From positions 1-39,953 of the forward strand of contig JAOUKH010000006.1 in the NCBI GenBank assembly GCA_029882685.1: DNA of 39,953 nucleotides, written 5' to 3'. Made by a program: the position numbers and the translations under genes. Shown in pieces: positions 8,441-17,814 of the stretch (position 1 is its first letter; every line of letters begins with the position of its first letter). This DNA is from Cyclobacteriaceae bacterium (GTDB lineage Bacteria; Bacteroidota; Bacteroidia; Cytophagales; Cyclobacteriaceae). The notes beneath the pieces were generated by a model, which worked only from the letters and a program-made list of their open reading frames with translations, searched no databases and was not told the DNA's origin.

Positions 8441-8514
8441 GGTCCGGTAGTTCAGTTGGTTAGAATGCCTGCCTGTCACGCAGGAGGTCGCGAGTTCGAG
8501 TCTCGTCCGGACCG
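8441..8514 (+). tRNA. tRNA-Asp (anticodon GTC)
   Basis: This 74-nt tRNA has a full cloverleaf. The acceptor stem is GGTCCGG with CCGGACC (8441-8447 / 8507-8513), followed by discriminator G8514. The D-loop is AGTTCAGTTGGTTAGAAT-like, the anticodon stem is CCTGC/GCAGG enclosing CTGTCAC with anticodon GTC at 8475-8477, and the T-loop is TTCGAGT. G73 and the GTC anticodon are the standard aspartate identity elements. The CCA end is not encoded, as is common in Bacteroidota. Confidence 0.97.
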
Positions 8515-8517
8515 CAT

Positions 8518-8542
8518 AAAAGCCCCTTTTTAGGGGCTTTTT
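8518..8542 (+). terminator. Intrinsic terminator of tRNA-Asp
   Basis: A 10-bp stem (8518-8527 with 8532-8541, loop of four T) followed by T-rich sequence lies immediately after the tRNA. Confidence 0.9.
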
Positions 8543-8573
8543 GCATTATAAATTATGTTGTGTTTTACACAAA

Positions 8574-8599
8574 AAAGCCTTCTCTTTTGAGAAGGCTTT
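8574..8599 (-). terminator. Second hairpin terminator, best fitting leftward transcription
   Basis: An 11-bp perfect inverted repeat (8574-8584 with 8589-8599, loop of four) has an A-run at 8569-8576 that becomes a T-tract on the minus strand. It would end leftward transcription entering from the right and so protect the tRNA unit. Confidence 0.75.
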
Positions 8600-8712
8600 C
8601 AAAACAACACACTATTAACACTAATTTTTAGAATCTATCTTATACACTTTTTTACAAAATAATTTTTATAAATTGATCTCATTCATATACCTACATGAGT
8701 CCAATTAAATTA

Positions 8713-8910
8713 TTAATTTGTAATTTTTACTTTCGCTTTATTTAAACTTTTTAATAGTTTACTAATAATGAACATTGAGTAGCTAATTGCAGTAAATATC
8801 AAAAAACTTCCTATTACATATTTTTCCATATCTGAAGTAACACAAGCACTGTGCCAGCATACAAATGCTATCAAAACAAACTTAAATCGAAGAATAGGAG
8901 GTTTAAACAA
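8713..8910 (-). CDS. Possible small membrane protein (doubtful)
   Basis: An open frame of up to 65 residues has two hydrophobic stretches (around FKFVLIAFVCW and YVIGSFLIFTAISYSMFII) and a Lys-rich end. It opens only with TTG at 8910; the first ATG is at 8829, which would leave a 38-residue single-TM peptide. No family is recognised. It may be a small membrane protein, the remnant of a larger gene, or a chance frame in AT-rich DNA. Confidence 0.25.
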   Translation of the reverse strand: MFKPPILRFKFVLIAFVCWHSACVTSDMEKYVIGSFLIFTAISYSMFIISKLLKSLNKAKVKITN

Positions 8911-9083
8911 TCTTGATTTAATAATTATTTCTTAAATCAGGAAAACTGTATGTTCAGTAATATCAACATGTATGATCAATAACACATGCCAAACTAATAT
9001 TTTGATCAGATGTATCTTCTATAGTTAGAGCCTTTCCAAAAAACATAAAGTAGTATATTGTGAATAGGCTCTGATTATATCAA

Positions 9084-9944
9084 TTATTGAAAATATTGAG
9101 AATACTCAACTGGTAGTGATTCTAGATTCCGAATTTCGATATTTTTAAAAAATACTTCGGCTGCTTCACTTTGCAACTGAATTTTTCCTTTGCTTAAAGG
9201 TTTTGATTTTCCATCAACAACATACCTTGAATTTTTAAGAATCATCACTACATGCCCATTAACAATGTGTAGACTTTTATCTTCAAAACAAATCAATTCC
9301 AACGTATTCCACTCTCCATGGCTATTCTCATAGTTGGCACTACGAAGACAAAAACCCGATAACTCTTCTCCATTTCCCATAGGAATAAAGGGTTGACTTT
9401 TGTCAGCTACAGGATTCATAATATACTCTGGAATGTATGCTTTAATATCAATTGCAGATGTAGCTTGACTCCAGTAATCTCCCATATGCCCTTCCATTAT
9501 TTGGAATTCTTGTGAAAGCATCCAAGATCTCCAATATTCAGCACCATGTTCACCAATTGAGTGATAAAGTATGCCAGAATCTCTTAATAAATCTTTTCTA
9601 GGTATCAATTTCTTATCCCCCCATTTAACTTTTATCTTTAAGTGATAATTGGCATATTCTTCTTTCGTAAAAAGGCATCCATATACCTCTCCACTAACTT
9701 TTATCACTGGCTCATTATCTTCTTCTATTACTGTAAAAACATTGTATTCAGGACGATTCAATCCTATAGGAGCAATAACATTTCCTTCCTTGTCTTTTGG
9801 AATCTGTCCATTGTACCCCAATTGATGTTTATAGCTTAAATAACTATCCCAATGAGATAAATCTTTGTCCAATAAATTTGTCCAATTAGATTCTTCCTTA
9901 CAAGATGAAAAGATGATGATTATTAAAAGTATTAGGTTTCGCAT
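9084..9944 (-). CDS. DUF1080 (3-keto-disaccharide hydrolase-like) lipoprotein
   Basis: The 286-residue protein begins with a lipoprotein signal (MRNLILLIIIIFSSC, lipobox FSSC, mature Cys15). The body is a single DUF1080/PF06439 domain of the concanavalin-like jelly-roll class: LLDKDLSHWDSY at the start, YHLKIKVKWGDKK, DSGILYHS, SQEFQIMEGHMGDYW in the middle and GKIQLQSEAAEVFFKNIEIR at the end. Characterised relatives act on 3-keto-glycosides, but many members are uncharacterised and catalysis here is unproven. The protein is expected to be membrane-anchored and periplasmic or surface-exposed. It stands alone with ~680 bases of non-coding DNA upstream. Confidence 0.87.
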   Translation of the reverse strand: MRNLILLIIIIFSSCKEESNWTNLLDKDLSHWDSYLSYKHQLGYNGQIPKDKEGNVIAPIGLNRPEYNVFTVIEEDNEPVIKVSGEVYGCLFTKEEYANYHLKIKVKWGDKKLIPRKDLLRDSGILYHSIGEHGAEYWRSWMLSQEFQIMEGHMGDYWSQATSAIDIKAYIPEYIMNPVADKSQPFIPMGNGEELSGFCLRSANYENSHGEWNTLELICFEDKSLHIVNGHVVMILKNSRYVVDGKSKPLSKGKIQLQSEAAEVFFKNIEIRNLESLPVEYSQYFQ

Positions 9945-10622
9945 GTGTGTTACTGTTTTTCATTTTCATAATGATACGCAAATAGTTATGAAAATCATGA
10001 AACGATGAAAATAAACATTATATATCCGTCACCAATACCTGAAGACTGATTTTACAATATTTGGGGAGTTTTTAAATTTGTATAAAAAGATGAAGTACAA
10101 GAACTATTAAAGCAATGATCTTTGCTTAATTTTGGATAGCTAAAAAAGCTAATTCGTATTCTGCAATTACTTAAATTTTTGAATTAATTTATTTATCACA
10201 AAATATGAATAGACTATCAACAATAATATTAAATAACACACTACTACATAATTTCCCATAATTATGGGATTGCAAGTACTAGTCCAATTCACAAATCATC
10301 CAATAAGAGCAGAAAACAAAGTATTTTTCATTCATGAATTCTAAATAATAGACAATAATCTTATATTAAGAATATTCTATTTATGAGACTGGTAAATTAA
10401 AACTAACAAATTCTAGGTTGTCATACAGAGCCTGGCTACCAAAAGCAATGCAAAGTTTACTATTATTTATCTTTTTGATGGTGAAGATTTCTCGGTACTT
10501 CCCCCAATATATCGGAATCAGGCATGTGAAATAACAACATGTATATTTTTATTTTCGAAGAATACCTTAACTTATCAGCTAATTTTTTTCTAAAATAATC
10601 CCTAAAACAACCTAGTAACAAC
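9945..10622. other. Long intergenic region between divergent genes
   Basis: There are about 680 AT-rich bases between the leftward DUF1080 gene and the rightward MFS gene. I see no RNA gene and no convincing ORF; the one longer minus-strand frame runs antisense into the MFS gene. It contains a perfect 16-bp palindrome at 10254-10269, listed separately. Promoters of both flanking genes must lie here, but none is clear. Confidence 0.5.
10254..10269. promoter_or_regulatory. Perfect 16-bp palindrome, possible operator
   Basis: The sequence TCCCATAATTATGGGA is its own reverse complement. It lies about 350 bases upstream of the MFS start and ~310 upstream of the DUF1080 start. The dyad is long enough for a dimeric regulator site, but there is no regulator gene nearby and no second copy in the region. 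Confidence 0.3.
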
Positions 10623-11807
10623 ATGACAAAAACAAAATGGATTTTACCGCTCATCGTTGTATCACAGTTCTGCTGTGTTTCATTGTGGTTTGCAGGAAAT
10701 GGTGTAATGAATGATCTCATTATCACTTTTCAACTTAATAGCAACGCCTTAGGGCATTTAACAGCTGCTGTGCAATTCGGGTTTATTGTAGGTACGCTAG
10801 TATTTGCACTGTTCACTATTGCAGATCGATTTTCTCCATCACATGTTTTCTTTTTTAGTGCTATTGCAGGTGCTTTACTCAATCTAAGAACAATATTGGA
10901 AAGCAATAGTTTATTCAGTTTACTTATTTTTCGATTTTTTGTTGGCGTTTCGCTTGCTGGCATCTATCCCGTAGGGATGAAAATTGCCACAGACTATTAT
11001 CAAAAAGGACTTGGGAAATCATTGGGATATTTGGTGGGAGCTTTAGTTGTAGGTACTGCCTTTCCTCATTTACTCAAGGACTTCATAGGTACAGGTGGAT
11101 TACCTTGGCGACTTGTTTTAATTTTCACTTCTACCATTGCTGTGTTTGGAGGTTTTCTGATACTGATATTTGTACCCAACGGTCCATATAGAAAGTCTAG
11201 TCAAAAATTTGACTTTTCAGCTCTTTATAAACTTTTTAAAAACAAACCTTTCCGTTCCGCAGCTTTCGGCTATTTCGGGCATATGTGGGAATTGTACACT
11301 TTCTGGGCTTTTGTTCCTATCCTACTAACCACCTATCTAAAATTACATCCTGAAACTAATTTCAATATTTCTGTACTCTCTTTTTTAATAATAGGGTTAG
11401 GTGGTTTATCCTGTGTTATTGGGGGTTATATCTCTCAACATTATGGCACTAAACGAACAGCATTCATGGCATTGTTGATGTCTGGTATTTGCTGTCTCCT
11501 CTCTCCTCTTGTGTTTTATACTAATTCTGAAATAGTATTCGTAGCATTCTTAATTTTTTGGGGATTGGTAGTAATTGCAGATTCCCCTTTGTTTTCCACT
11601 CTAGTAGCTCAAAATACAGAATCCGAGTCAAAAGGCACAGCCTTGACCATTGTGAATTGCATTGGGTTTTCAATAACAATCATCAGCATCCAGTTTATCA
11701 ATGCGTTAAGCTCCTCATTTAATCACCAGTACCTTTATATGATACTAGCCGTTGGACCTATTTTAGGGTTATTGGCATTAATTGAGAGAAAGAAGACATT
11801 CATTTAA
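10623..11807 (+). CDS. MFS transporter
   Basis: A 394-residue, 12-TM major facilitator superfamily permease. The N-terminus (LPLIVVSQFCCVSLWFAGNG) matches the MFS subgroup whose first helix carries SLWFAGN. Later hydrophobic segments follow the 6+6 pattern, with a cytosolic middle loop at about residues 185-205 (NGPYRKSSQKFDF). The second half repeats the fold (GLGGLSCVIGGYISQHYGTKRT resembles an A-like motif between helices). Substrate cannot be read from sequence; relatives are annotated as efflux or small-metabolite permeases. Its stop is two bases from the stop of the convergent xthA. Confidence 0.9.
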   Translation: MTKTKWILPLIVVSQFCCVSLWFAGNGVMNDLIITFQLNSNALGHLTAAVQFGFIVGTLVFALFTIADRFSPSHVFFFSAIAGALLNLRTILESNSLFSLLIFRFFVGVSLAGIYPVGMKIATDYYQKGLGKSLGYLVGALVVGTAFPHLLKDFIGTGGLPWRLVLIFTSTIAVFGGFLILIFVPNGPYRKSSQKFDFSALYKLFKNKPFRSAAFGYFGHMWELYTFWAFVPILLTTYLKLHPETNFNISVLSFLIIGLGGLSCVIGGYISQHYGTKRTAFMALLMSGICCLLSPLVFYTNSEIVFVAFLIFWGLVVIADSPLFSTLVAQNTESESKGTALTIVNCIGFSITIISIQFINALSSSFNHQYLYMILAVGPILGLLALIERKKTFI

Positions 11808-11809
11808 AA

Positions 11810-12583
11810 TCAAACCCCTATTTCCATCCCCACAGGACAATGATCCGATTCCATATAGGTAGGATGAATAGAAGCTTCTAAGATATTTGTTTTAATAACA
11901 TCGCTCACCAAAAAGTAGTCAATTCTCCATCCTACATTATTAGCACGTGCTTGTCCCATATAGCTCCACCAGCTATATTTTTCTATGGTATCTGGATATA
12001 AATAACGAAATGAGTCTACTAAACCAGCATTGGTATAGTTGTCCATACCATCAATTTCTTCCTGCATATATCCAGCAGTTTTGTTGTAGTTTGGCTTTGG
12101 TCGAGCTAAATCGATAGATTTATGAGCTACATTAAAATCGCCACAAACCACTACGGGTTTCTTTTTTTCTAATTCCTTTAAAAATGTAAGAAAATCAGCA
12201 TCCCAAGTTTGCCGATAACCTAAACGATGTAAATCACGGCTCGAATTAGGAACATATACAGTAACCAAAAAGAATTTTTCATATTCAGCCGTTAAAACCC
12301 TCCCCTCCTGATCGTGTACTTCAATACCGATGTCTCTCGTAACTTCTATTGGTTCTTCCTTAGACAGGATTGCAGTACCTGAATATCCTTTTTTTACTGC
12401 TGAATTACTAAAAATATGATATCCTTCCACATGTTGAAGAGCCTCTGCTACTTGATCATCTTGCGCTTTTGTTTCCTGAAGACACAAAATATCAGGATTC
12501 AATTCTTTAAGTGAATTTTCAAAACCTTTTTTTACAGATGCACGAATGCCATTAACATTCCAAGATATTAAATTATAACTCAT
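11810..12583 (-). CDS. xthA: Exodeoxyribonuclease III
   Basis: The 257-residue protein is an ExoIII-type AP endonuclease / 3'-5' exonuclease for base-excision repair. The conserved blocks are all present: SWNVNGIRAS (residues 7-16), ILCLQETKA with the metal-binding Glu37, VYVPNSS, VVCGDFNVAH (active-site Asp and Asn), GWRIDYFLVS and the terminal SDHCPVG with the catalytic His. The length is normal for the family (~250-270) and no domain is missing. It is cytoplasmic, a single gene, convergent with the MFS gene. Confidence 0.96.
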   Translation of the reverse strand: MSYNLISWNVNGIRASVKKGFENSLKELNPDILCLQETKAQDDQVAEALQHVEGYHIFSNSAVKKGYSGTAILSKEEPIEVTRDIGIEVHDQEGRVLTAEYEKFFLVTVYVPNSSRDLHRLGYRQTWDADFLTFLKELEKKKPVVVCGDFNVAHKSIDLARPKPNYNKTAGYMQEEIDGMDNYTNAGLVDSFRYLYPDTIEKYSWWSYMGQARANNVGWRIDYFLVSDVIKTNILEASIHPTYMESDHCPVGMEIGV

Positions 12584-12638
12584 ATTGCTTTTTGTTATTA
12601 TCTCAAGATATAATCAACCTAAACAGCTTGAAAGTTGA

Positions 12639-13664
12639 TTACAATTTGAAGGTAAATTTTAAACTTGCTGACCTATACACCACAAAGTCATCTCCAACAA
12701 ATGGTTGCCATTTAGGACCATTCTTAATCATATTTATTACCAGATTATCACATTCAGCTGACAAACTGGATATTATTTTCAAATCAGTAATATTGCTATC
12801 AGCAGTTAATGTAAACTGAGCTACGACTACTCCTTGTATATTCTTATCTATAGCTACATCAGGATATTTATATCCATTTTTAATGTATTGATTAAAGCTT
12901 GAAAAACCACCATCTGGAAAAGCCTGTTTTTCCGAGTTAGGCATTGCTTCTATAGTTCCATTCAATTTAACTTGAACGATCTCTACTTCCTCATTTTCAA
13001 TTGGTACTACTTCACTACTTTCATCAGAGGTTGTGATAGCATCTTGTTCCTGTGAAATTGGTTCACTTACTACTTCATCAACCGTTTCAATTGCACTGTA
13101 AAACACTTCATTATTACTATTCGAATTTTGAGTTTCCAATTCATTTGATTGCATTGAGATGGGATTCTCATTCAAATTTTCTGAAGTATCTACTTCATCA
13201 ATTATTTCCTCTAGAATATCTATTTCATTAATATCAGATGTCACTAATAATGTAGAATCAATGATACTAACATTTTCATTATTAGAAAAGTTATATATCT
13301 GTTCTTTTATTTCTTCTAGTGTAGGTCTAATTTTGATGTTATGAAAAGGGAAAATATTAAATGAAAACATTGCCCCAATTTCACATAAAATTAAAACTAA
13401 CAGTACCACATTAAAGATAGATCTGTCTTTCCATTTTGGAGTACTATTACTATTTTGACGAATTCTAATAGCCTGAGTAGTATTCTCGAAAAATTTATCT
13501 CGTTCACTTTTATTGGAAAGTGGTTCAAGCTCTTTTATTAATTCCTTGCATGCAGAACACTTTTCTACATGGTCTTCAATAGTTCTTAAATCGTCTAATA
13601 GTAAGTCGATATTCAAATATTGTAATAATTTTTCTCTTGAATAATGATTACCTTCTTGCGTCAT
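12639..13664 (-). CDS. Zinc-finger (anti-sigma-like) / TonB C-terminal domain membrane protein
   Basis: The 341-residue protein combines three parts. Residues ~5-45 are a cytosolic zf-HC2-like segment with His32, Cys36 and Cys39 (DHVEKCSAC), as in anti-sigma factors. Residues ~83-103 form a transmembrane helix (FNVVLLVLILCEIGAMFSF). Residues ~110-240 are an acidic, Ser/Glu/Asn-rich periplasmic linker, and the last ~90 residues are a TonB_C domain (YPDVAIDKNIQGVVVAQFTL ... WQPFVGD). This topology would join outer-membrane contact to cytosolic sensing. No ECF sigma gene is adjacent. The TonB domain is of the short, proline-poor linker type, so it may be regulatory rather than energising. Confidence 0.8.
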   Translation of the reverse strand: MTQEGNHYSREKLLQYLNIDLLLDDLRTIEDHVEKCSACKELIKELEPLSNKSERDKFFENTTQAIRIRQNSNSTPKWKDRSIFNVVLLVLILCEIGAMFSFNIFPFHNIKIRPTLEEIKEQIYNFSNNENVSIIDSTLLVTSDINEIDILEEIIDEVDTSENLNENPISMQSNELETQNSNSNNEVFYSAIETVDEVVSEPISQEQDAITTSDESSEVVPIENEEVEIVQVKLNGTIEAMPNSEKQAFPDGGFSSFNQYIKNGYKYPDVAIDKNIQGVVVAQFTLTADSNITDLKIISSLSAECDNLVINMIKNGPKWQPFVGDDFVVYRSASLKFTFKL

Positions 13665-13754
13665 GTGCTAAATATAAACCTCATCAAGGTAAAAATAAAA
13701 CTATCTCATTTTTCTTTTAATTATTTGTAAAGCTATAATCAAACAAACACAGTT

Positions 13755-14879
13755 CTACTCCCTCCACCAAGTCGAGATAGAGGTAGTATCAGGTACTGTA
13801 AATGCTGTATTTAATTCAGGAATAATTACATTATATTGATGTGCGGTACTAGCTTTCACAAATCGTTGTACAGGCTCTCTCCAATTATGAATACTTAAAG
13901 TAAATTTACCCCAGTGAATAGGCATAACATTTTTAGCCTTCAAGTCTGTACCAGCTTGTGCAGTTTGCTCTGGCATCATATGAATTTCTGGCCAATACCT
14001 ACTATACTGACCACACTCAAGCATAGCAAAATCAAAAGGTCCATACTTTTCTCCTATTTTTTTAAAAGATTCTGAATAACCTGAATCACCACCAAAATAT
14101 AGTTTTTGTTTTGCTCCTTGAATTACCCAAGAGCCCCAAAGTGTAGTAAATCGATCTCTAATTCCACGTCCAGAAAAATGACGAGAAGGTGTAAATGCTA
14201 ATTGTATAGTTTCACTAAAATTAATTTCATCCCACCAGTCCAGTTCGCTAATTTGTTCTTCAGGAATACCCCAAGCTTCCAAGTGTACTCCTACTCCCAG
14301 TGGCACAAAGTATTTGTTTACTCGCAATTTTAATTTAAGAAAAGTTTCATAATCCAAATGATCATAATGATCATGAGAAATGATAACTGCATCTATTTTA
14401 GGCATGTCATCCACAGTAACGTGCTTGATATAATCATAGCGTTTAGGTCCCATAAACGAAAACATTGATGCACGTTGAGCAAATATGGGATCAATAAGTA
14501 AGTTTTTACCATCAATGCTTAATAGCACAGATGAGTGTCCAAACCATGTTAGCTTTACTTCCTTATTTATTACGTCATAATCAGATTTATTAAAAGTTTT
14601 GGAATCAAGAGTTGTATCAGGGTCATGAACAGTACCTTGAGTTAAAATACCAGCAATTACAGAAAGCGGTGGCGTGGTCATATCTGTAGTTTGAAGATTA
14701 AAAAATTTTCCATTTTTATATTGAGGAGATCTTTTTAGTATTTCAGCACGTAAGCCATCAACCTCACCACCTAATTGAGGTGCTGTTTTGAAATAGACAA
14801 ATATCAAAATTACCACCATCAAAATCGATCCTATGATTATTAATCCACTCATTTTAATTATTCTTAATACTTTTTTCAC
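13755..14879 (-). CDS. Membrane-anchored MBL-fold hydrolase (NAPE-PLD / UlaG-like)
   Basis: The 374-residue protein starts with a hydrophobic helix (residues ~11-31) that can anchor it with the catalytic domain outside the cytoplasm. The catalytic part is a metallo-beta-lactamase fold of the Lactamase_B_2 type: TWFGHSSVLL at ~111, metal motif HDHYDHLD at 169-176, SGRGIRDRFTTLWGSW and the late MPIHWGKFTL block. The last two segments resemble N-acyl-phosphatidylethanolamine phospholipase D and related bacterial phosphodiesterases, so a lipid phosphodiester substrate is plausible. Conserved GEVDGLRAEILKRSPQY follows the TM helix. It is a single leftward gene. Confidence 0.85.
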   Translation of the reverse strand: MKKVLRIIKMSGLIIIGSILMVVILIFVYFKTAPQLGGEVDGLRAEILKRSPQYKNGKFFNLQTTDMTTPPLSVIAGILTQGTVHDPDTTLDSKTFNKSDYDVINKEVKLTWFGHSSVLLSIDGKNLLIDPIFAQRASMFSFMGPKRYDYIKHVTVDDMPKIDAVIISHDHYDHLDYETFLKLKLRVNKYFVPLGVGVHLEAWGIPEEQISELDWWDEINFSETIQLAFTPSRHFSGRGIRDRFTTLWGSWVIQGAKQKLYFGGDSGYSESFKKIGEKYGPFDFAMLECGQYSRYWPEIHMMPEQTAQAGTDLKAKNVMPIHWGKFTLSIHNWREPVQRFVKASTAHQYNVIIPELNTAFTVPDTTSISTWWRE

Positions 14880-15005
14880 CTTGGTTTTTGTTGTTGATAA
14901 TTTATGGACGTGTACATTCTATAATTATTGTGAAGAGCATGAGAAATCACAAAACAGATAATAGTTGATAACATTTGAGTAAAATTATTTTTCATAGAAG
15001 TTCTG

Positions 15006-15033
15006 TTGACATCAAATGACTTTACTACCTTTG
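15006..15033 (+). promoter_or_regulatory. Bacteroidota promoter for the ABC-F gene
   Basis: The -33 element TTGAC starts at 15006 and the -7 element TACCTTTG occupies 15026-15033. With 17 bases between the TTG and the -7 element this is the clearest match to TTG / TAnnTTTG in the window. It predicts transcription starting ~15040 and a leader of about 15-20 bases. Confidence 0.75.
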
Positions 15034-15049
15034 CGGCTTCAAAATTTAA

Positions 15050-16668
<1,619 letters not shown>

Positions 16669-16669
<1 letters not shown>

Positions 16670-16699
16670 ATAGAATGATTTAATCCGAATTATTCTATT
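16669..16699 (+). terminator. Possible weak terminator after the ABC-F gene
   Basis: A 12-bp stem with one G-T pair (16669-16680 with 16688-16699, 7-base loop) overlaps the last base of the stop codon. It is AT-rich and has no T-tract after it. Confidence 0.35.
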
Positions 16700-16750
16700 A
16701 TAGCTGCAATAATGATAGAAAAATATTTAGGATAAATAGATTCTAATAGT

Positions 16751-16758
16751 TAACTTTG
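16751..16758 (+). promoter_or_regulatory. -7 promoter element giving csp a long leader
   Basis: TAACTTTG matches TAnnTTTG exactly. Transcription from here would start ~16765 and leave a leader of about 150 nt before the cold-shock gene, similar to the long structured leaders that make csp mRNAs cold-responsive in other bacteria. No good -33 TTG is visible. Confidence 0.4.
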
Positions 16759-16916
16759 TATCTGTTAGTAAGTTTTAAGAAAAAATTGATCTTCAATTAC
16801 ACGTTCATTTGTTACTCTTCTTTCCATTTTCGGAATCAATATTAATAGGATAGGTACTGGTAATCATATTAACTCAAGACTTTCAACATTTATTTAATTA
16901 TTATAAAAAAATAACA

Positions 16917-17108
16917 ATGCAAGGAACAGTAAAATTTTTCAATGATACCAAAGGTTTTGGTTTCATTAAACCAGATGATGGTAGTGAAGACATTTTCGTA
17001 CACTCATCAGGACTTATCGATGAAATTCGTGAAAATGACAAAGTTGAGTTCGAATTAGAAAGAGGTAAAAAAGGTATGAACGCAGTAGACGTAAAAGTAA
17101 TAGACTAA
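16917..17108 (+). CDS. Cold-shock protein (CspA family)
   Basis: This 63-residue single cold-shock domain (five-stranded OB fold) binds single-stranded RNA/DNA and melts mRNA structure. RNP1 is KGFGFI (12-17) and RNP2 is DIFVHSS (25-31); the protein starts [10 protein letters not shown] as usual. Length is standard. It is followed by a strong hairpin terminator and is convergent with a larger cold-shock-domain gene. The two proteins share the end pattern VxFExERGxKGxNAxxV, so they are related. A ~150-nt leader is predicted from the upstream -7 element. Confidence 0.97.
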   Translation: MQGTVKFFNDTKGFGFIKPDDGSEDIFVHSSGLIDEIRENDKVEFELERGKKGMNAVDVKVID

Positions 17109-17130
17109 CTCTTACTTATATACATAAATA

Positions 17131-17161
17131 AAAAAAACCACCATATATTGGTGGTTTTTTT
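17131..17161. terminator. Bidirectional intrinsic terminator between two cold-shock genes
   Basis: A 13-bp perfect stem (17131-17143 with 17149-17161, 5-base loop) is built from an A-run, CCACCA and the matching T-run. It can end both the rightward csp transcript and the leftward 17221-17673 transcript. Confidence 0.9.
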
Positions 17162-17220
17162 TATTTATGACAAGTAGTATATTAAATCATTTACCGTTAT
17201 AGGTATAAAACCGTTACAAC

Positions 17221-17673
17221 CTATTTTACTAATGTAACTTTAATAGCATTTAGTCCTTTTAATCCACGCTCTGTCTCAAAAGTTACATTATCATTTTCGT
17301 TGATCTCATCTACCAAACCATTGATGTGTACAAATATACTATCTCCTGTTTCTTTATCTTTTATAAAGCCATACCCTTTACTATTGTCAAAGAAAGAAAC
17401 TTTTCCTTGACGAACTGTATCTATTTCCTCTCCAGTATTGATATTTCGCGACCCAATAACGATATCAGCTTCATTGATTTCCTTCTTTTTCTTAGTAGGA
17501 TCTGGTGGCGTGTCTGTTATATTTCCATACTCATCGGTATAGGCAATCATTTCCTCAAAGGAACGACCTCCAGCAGATTTTCGTTCTTCTTTGCGTTGTA
17601 ATTTCTCTTTTCTCTTTTGGAGTTTCTTTTTTTCTAACTCTTTTTTATTAAATGTTTCCTTAGATCTAGCCAT
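17221..17673 (-). CDS. Basic-N-terminus cold-shock domain protein
   Basis: The 150-residue protein has a very Lys/Arg/Glu-rich N-terminal ~45 residues (a probable charged helix), a middle segment with YTDEYGNITDTPPDP, and a C-terminal cold-shock domain (from ~88) with RNP1 KGYGFI and RNP2 SIFVHINGL. This three-part form is common in Bacteroidota and is thought to be an RNA chaperone. It is leftward, like the DEAD-box helicase that precedes it by ~140 bases; both are candidates for cold-induced RNA remodelling. The basic tail probably adds non-specific RNA affinity (inference). Confidence 0.9.
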   Translation of the reverse strand: MARSKETFNKKELEKKKLQKRKEKLQRKEERKSAGGRSFEEMIAYTDEYGNITDTPPDPTKKKKEINEADIVIGSRNINTGEEIDTVRQGKVSFFDNSKGYGFIKDKETGDSIFVHINGLVDEINENDNVTFETERGLKGLNAIKVTLVK

Positions 17674-17814
17674 ATATGATGTAATGCAATAATTATGAAA
17701 TTCTTTGTGGTAAAAATGAATAAATCAACTATTTCATCTTATATCATAAAGAAACTGCAAGTTACTGAATTATTCTAAAACTTTATGCTTATTAGTAAGT
17801 GATTTCAGGATAAC

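Noticed and set aside
9027-9072. 7-bp inverted repeat after the DUF1080 gene as a terminator
   Set aside because: The 32-base loop and short stem make a functional intrinsic terminator unlikely.
10463-10726. 87-codon minus-strand frame overlapping the MFS start
   Set aside because: It runs antisense over the first ~100 bases of a clear 12-TM transporter gene and has no recognisable domain or signal.
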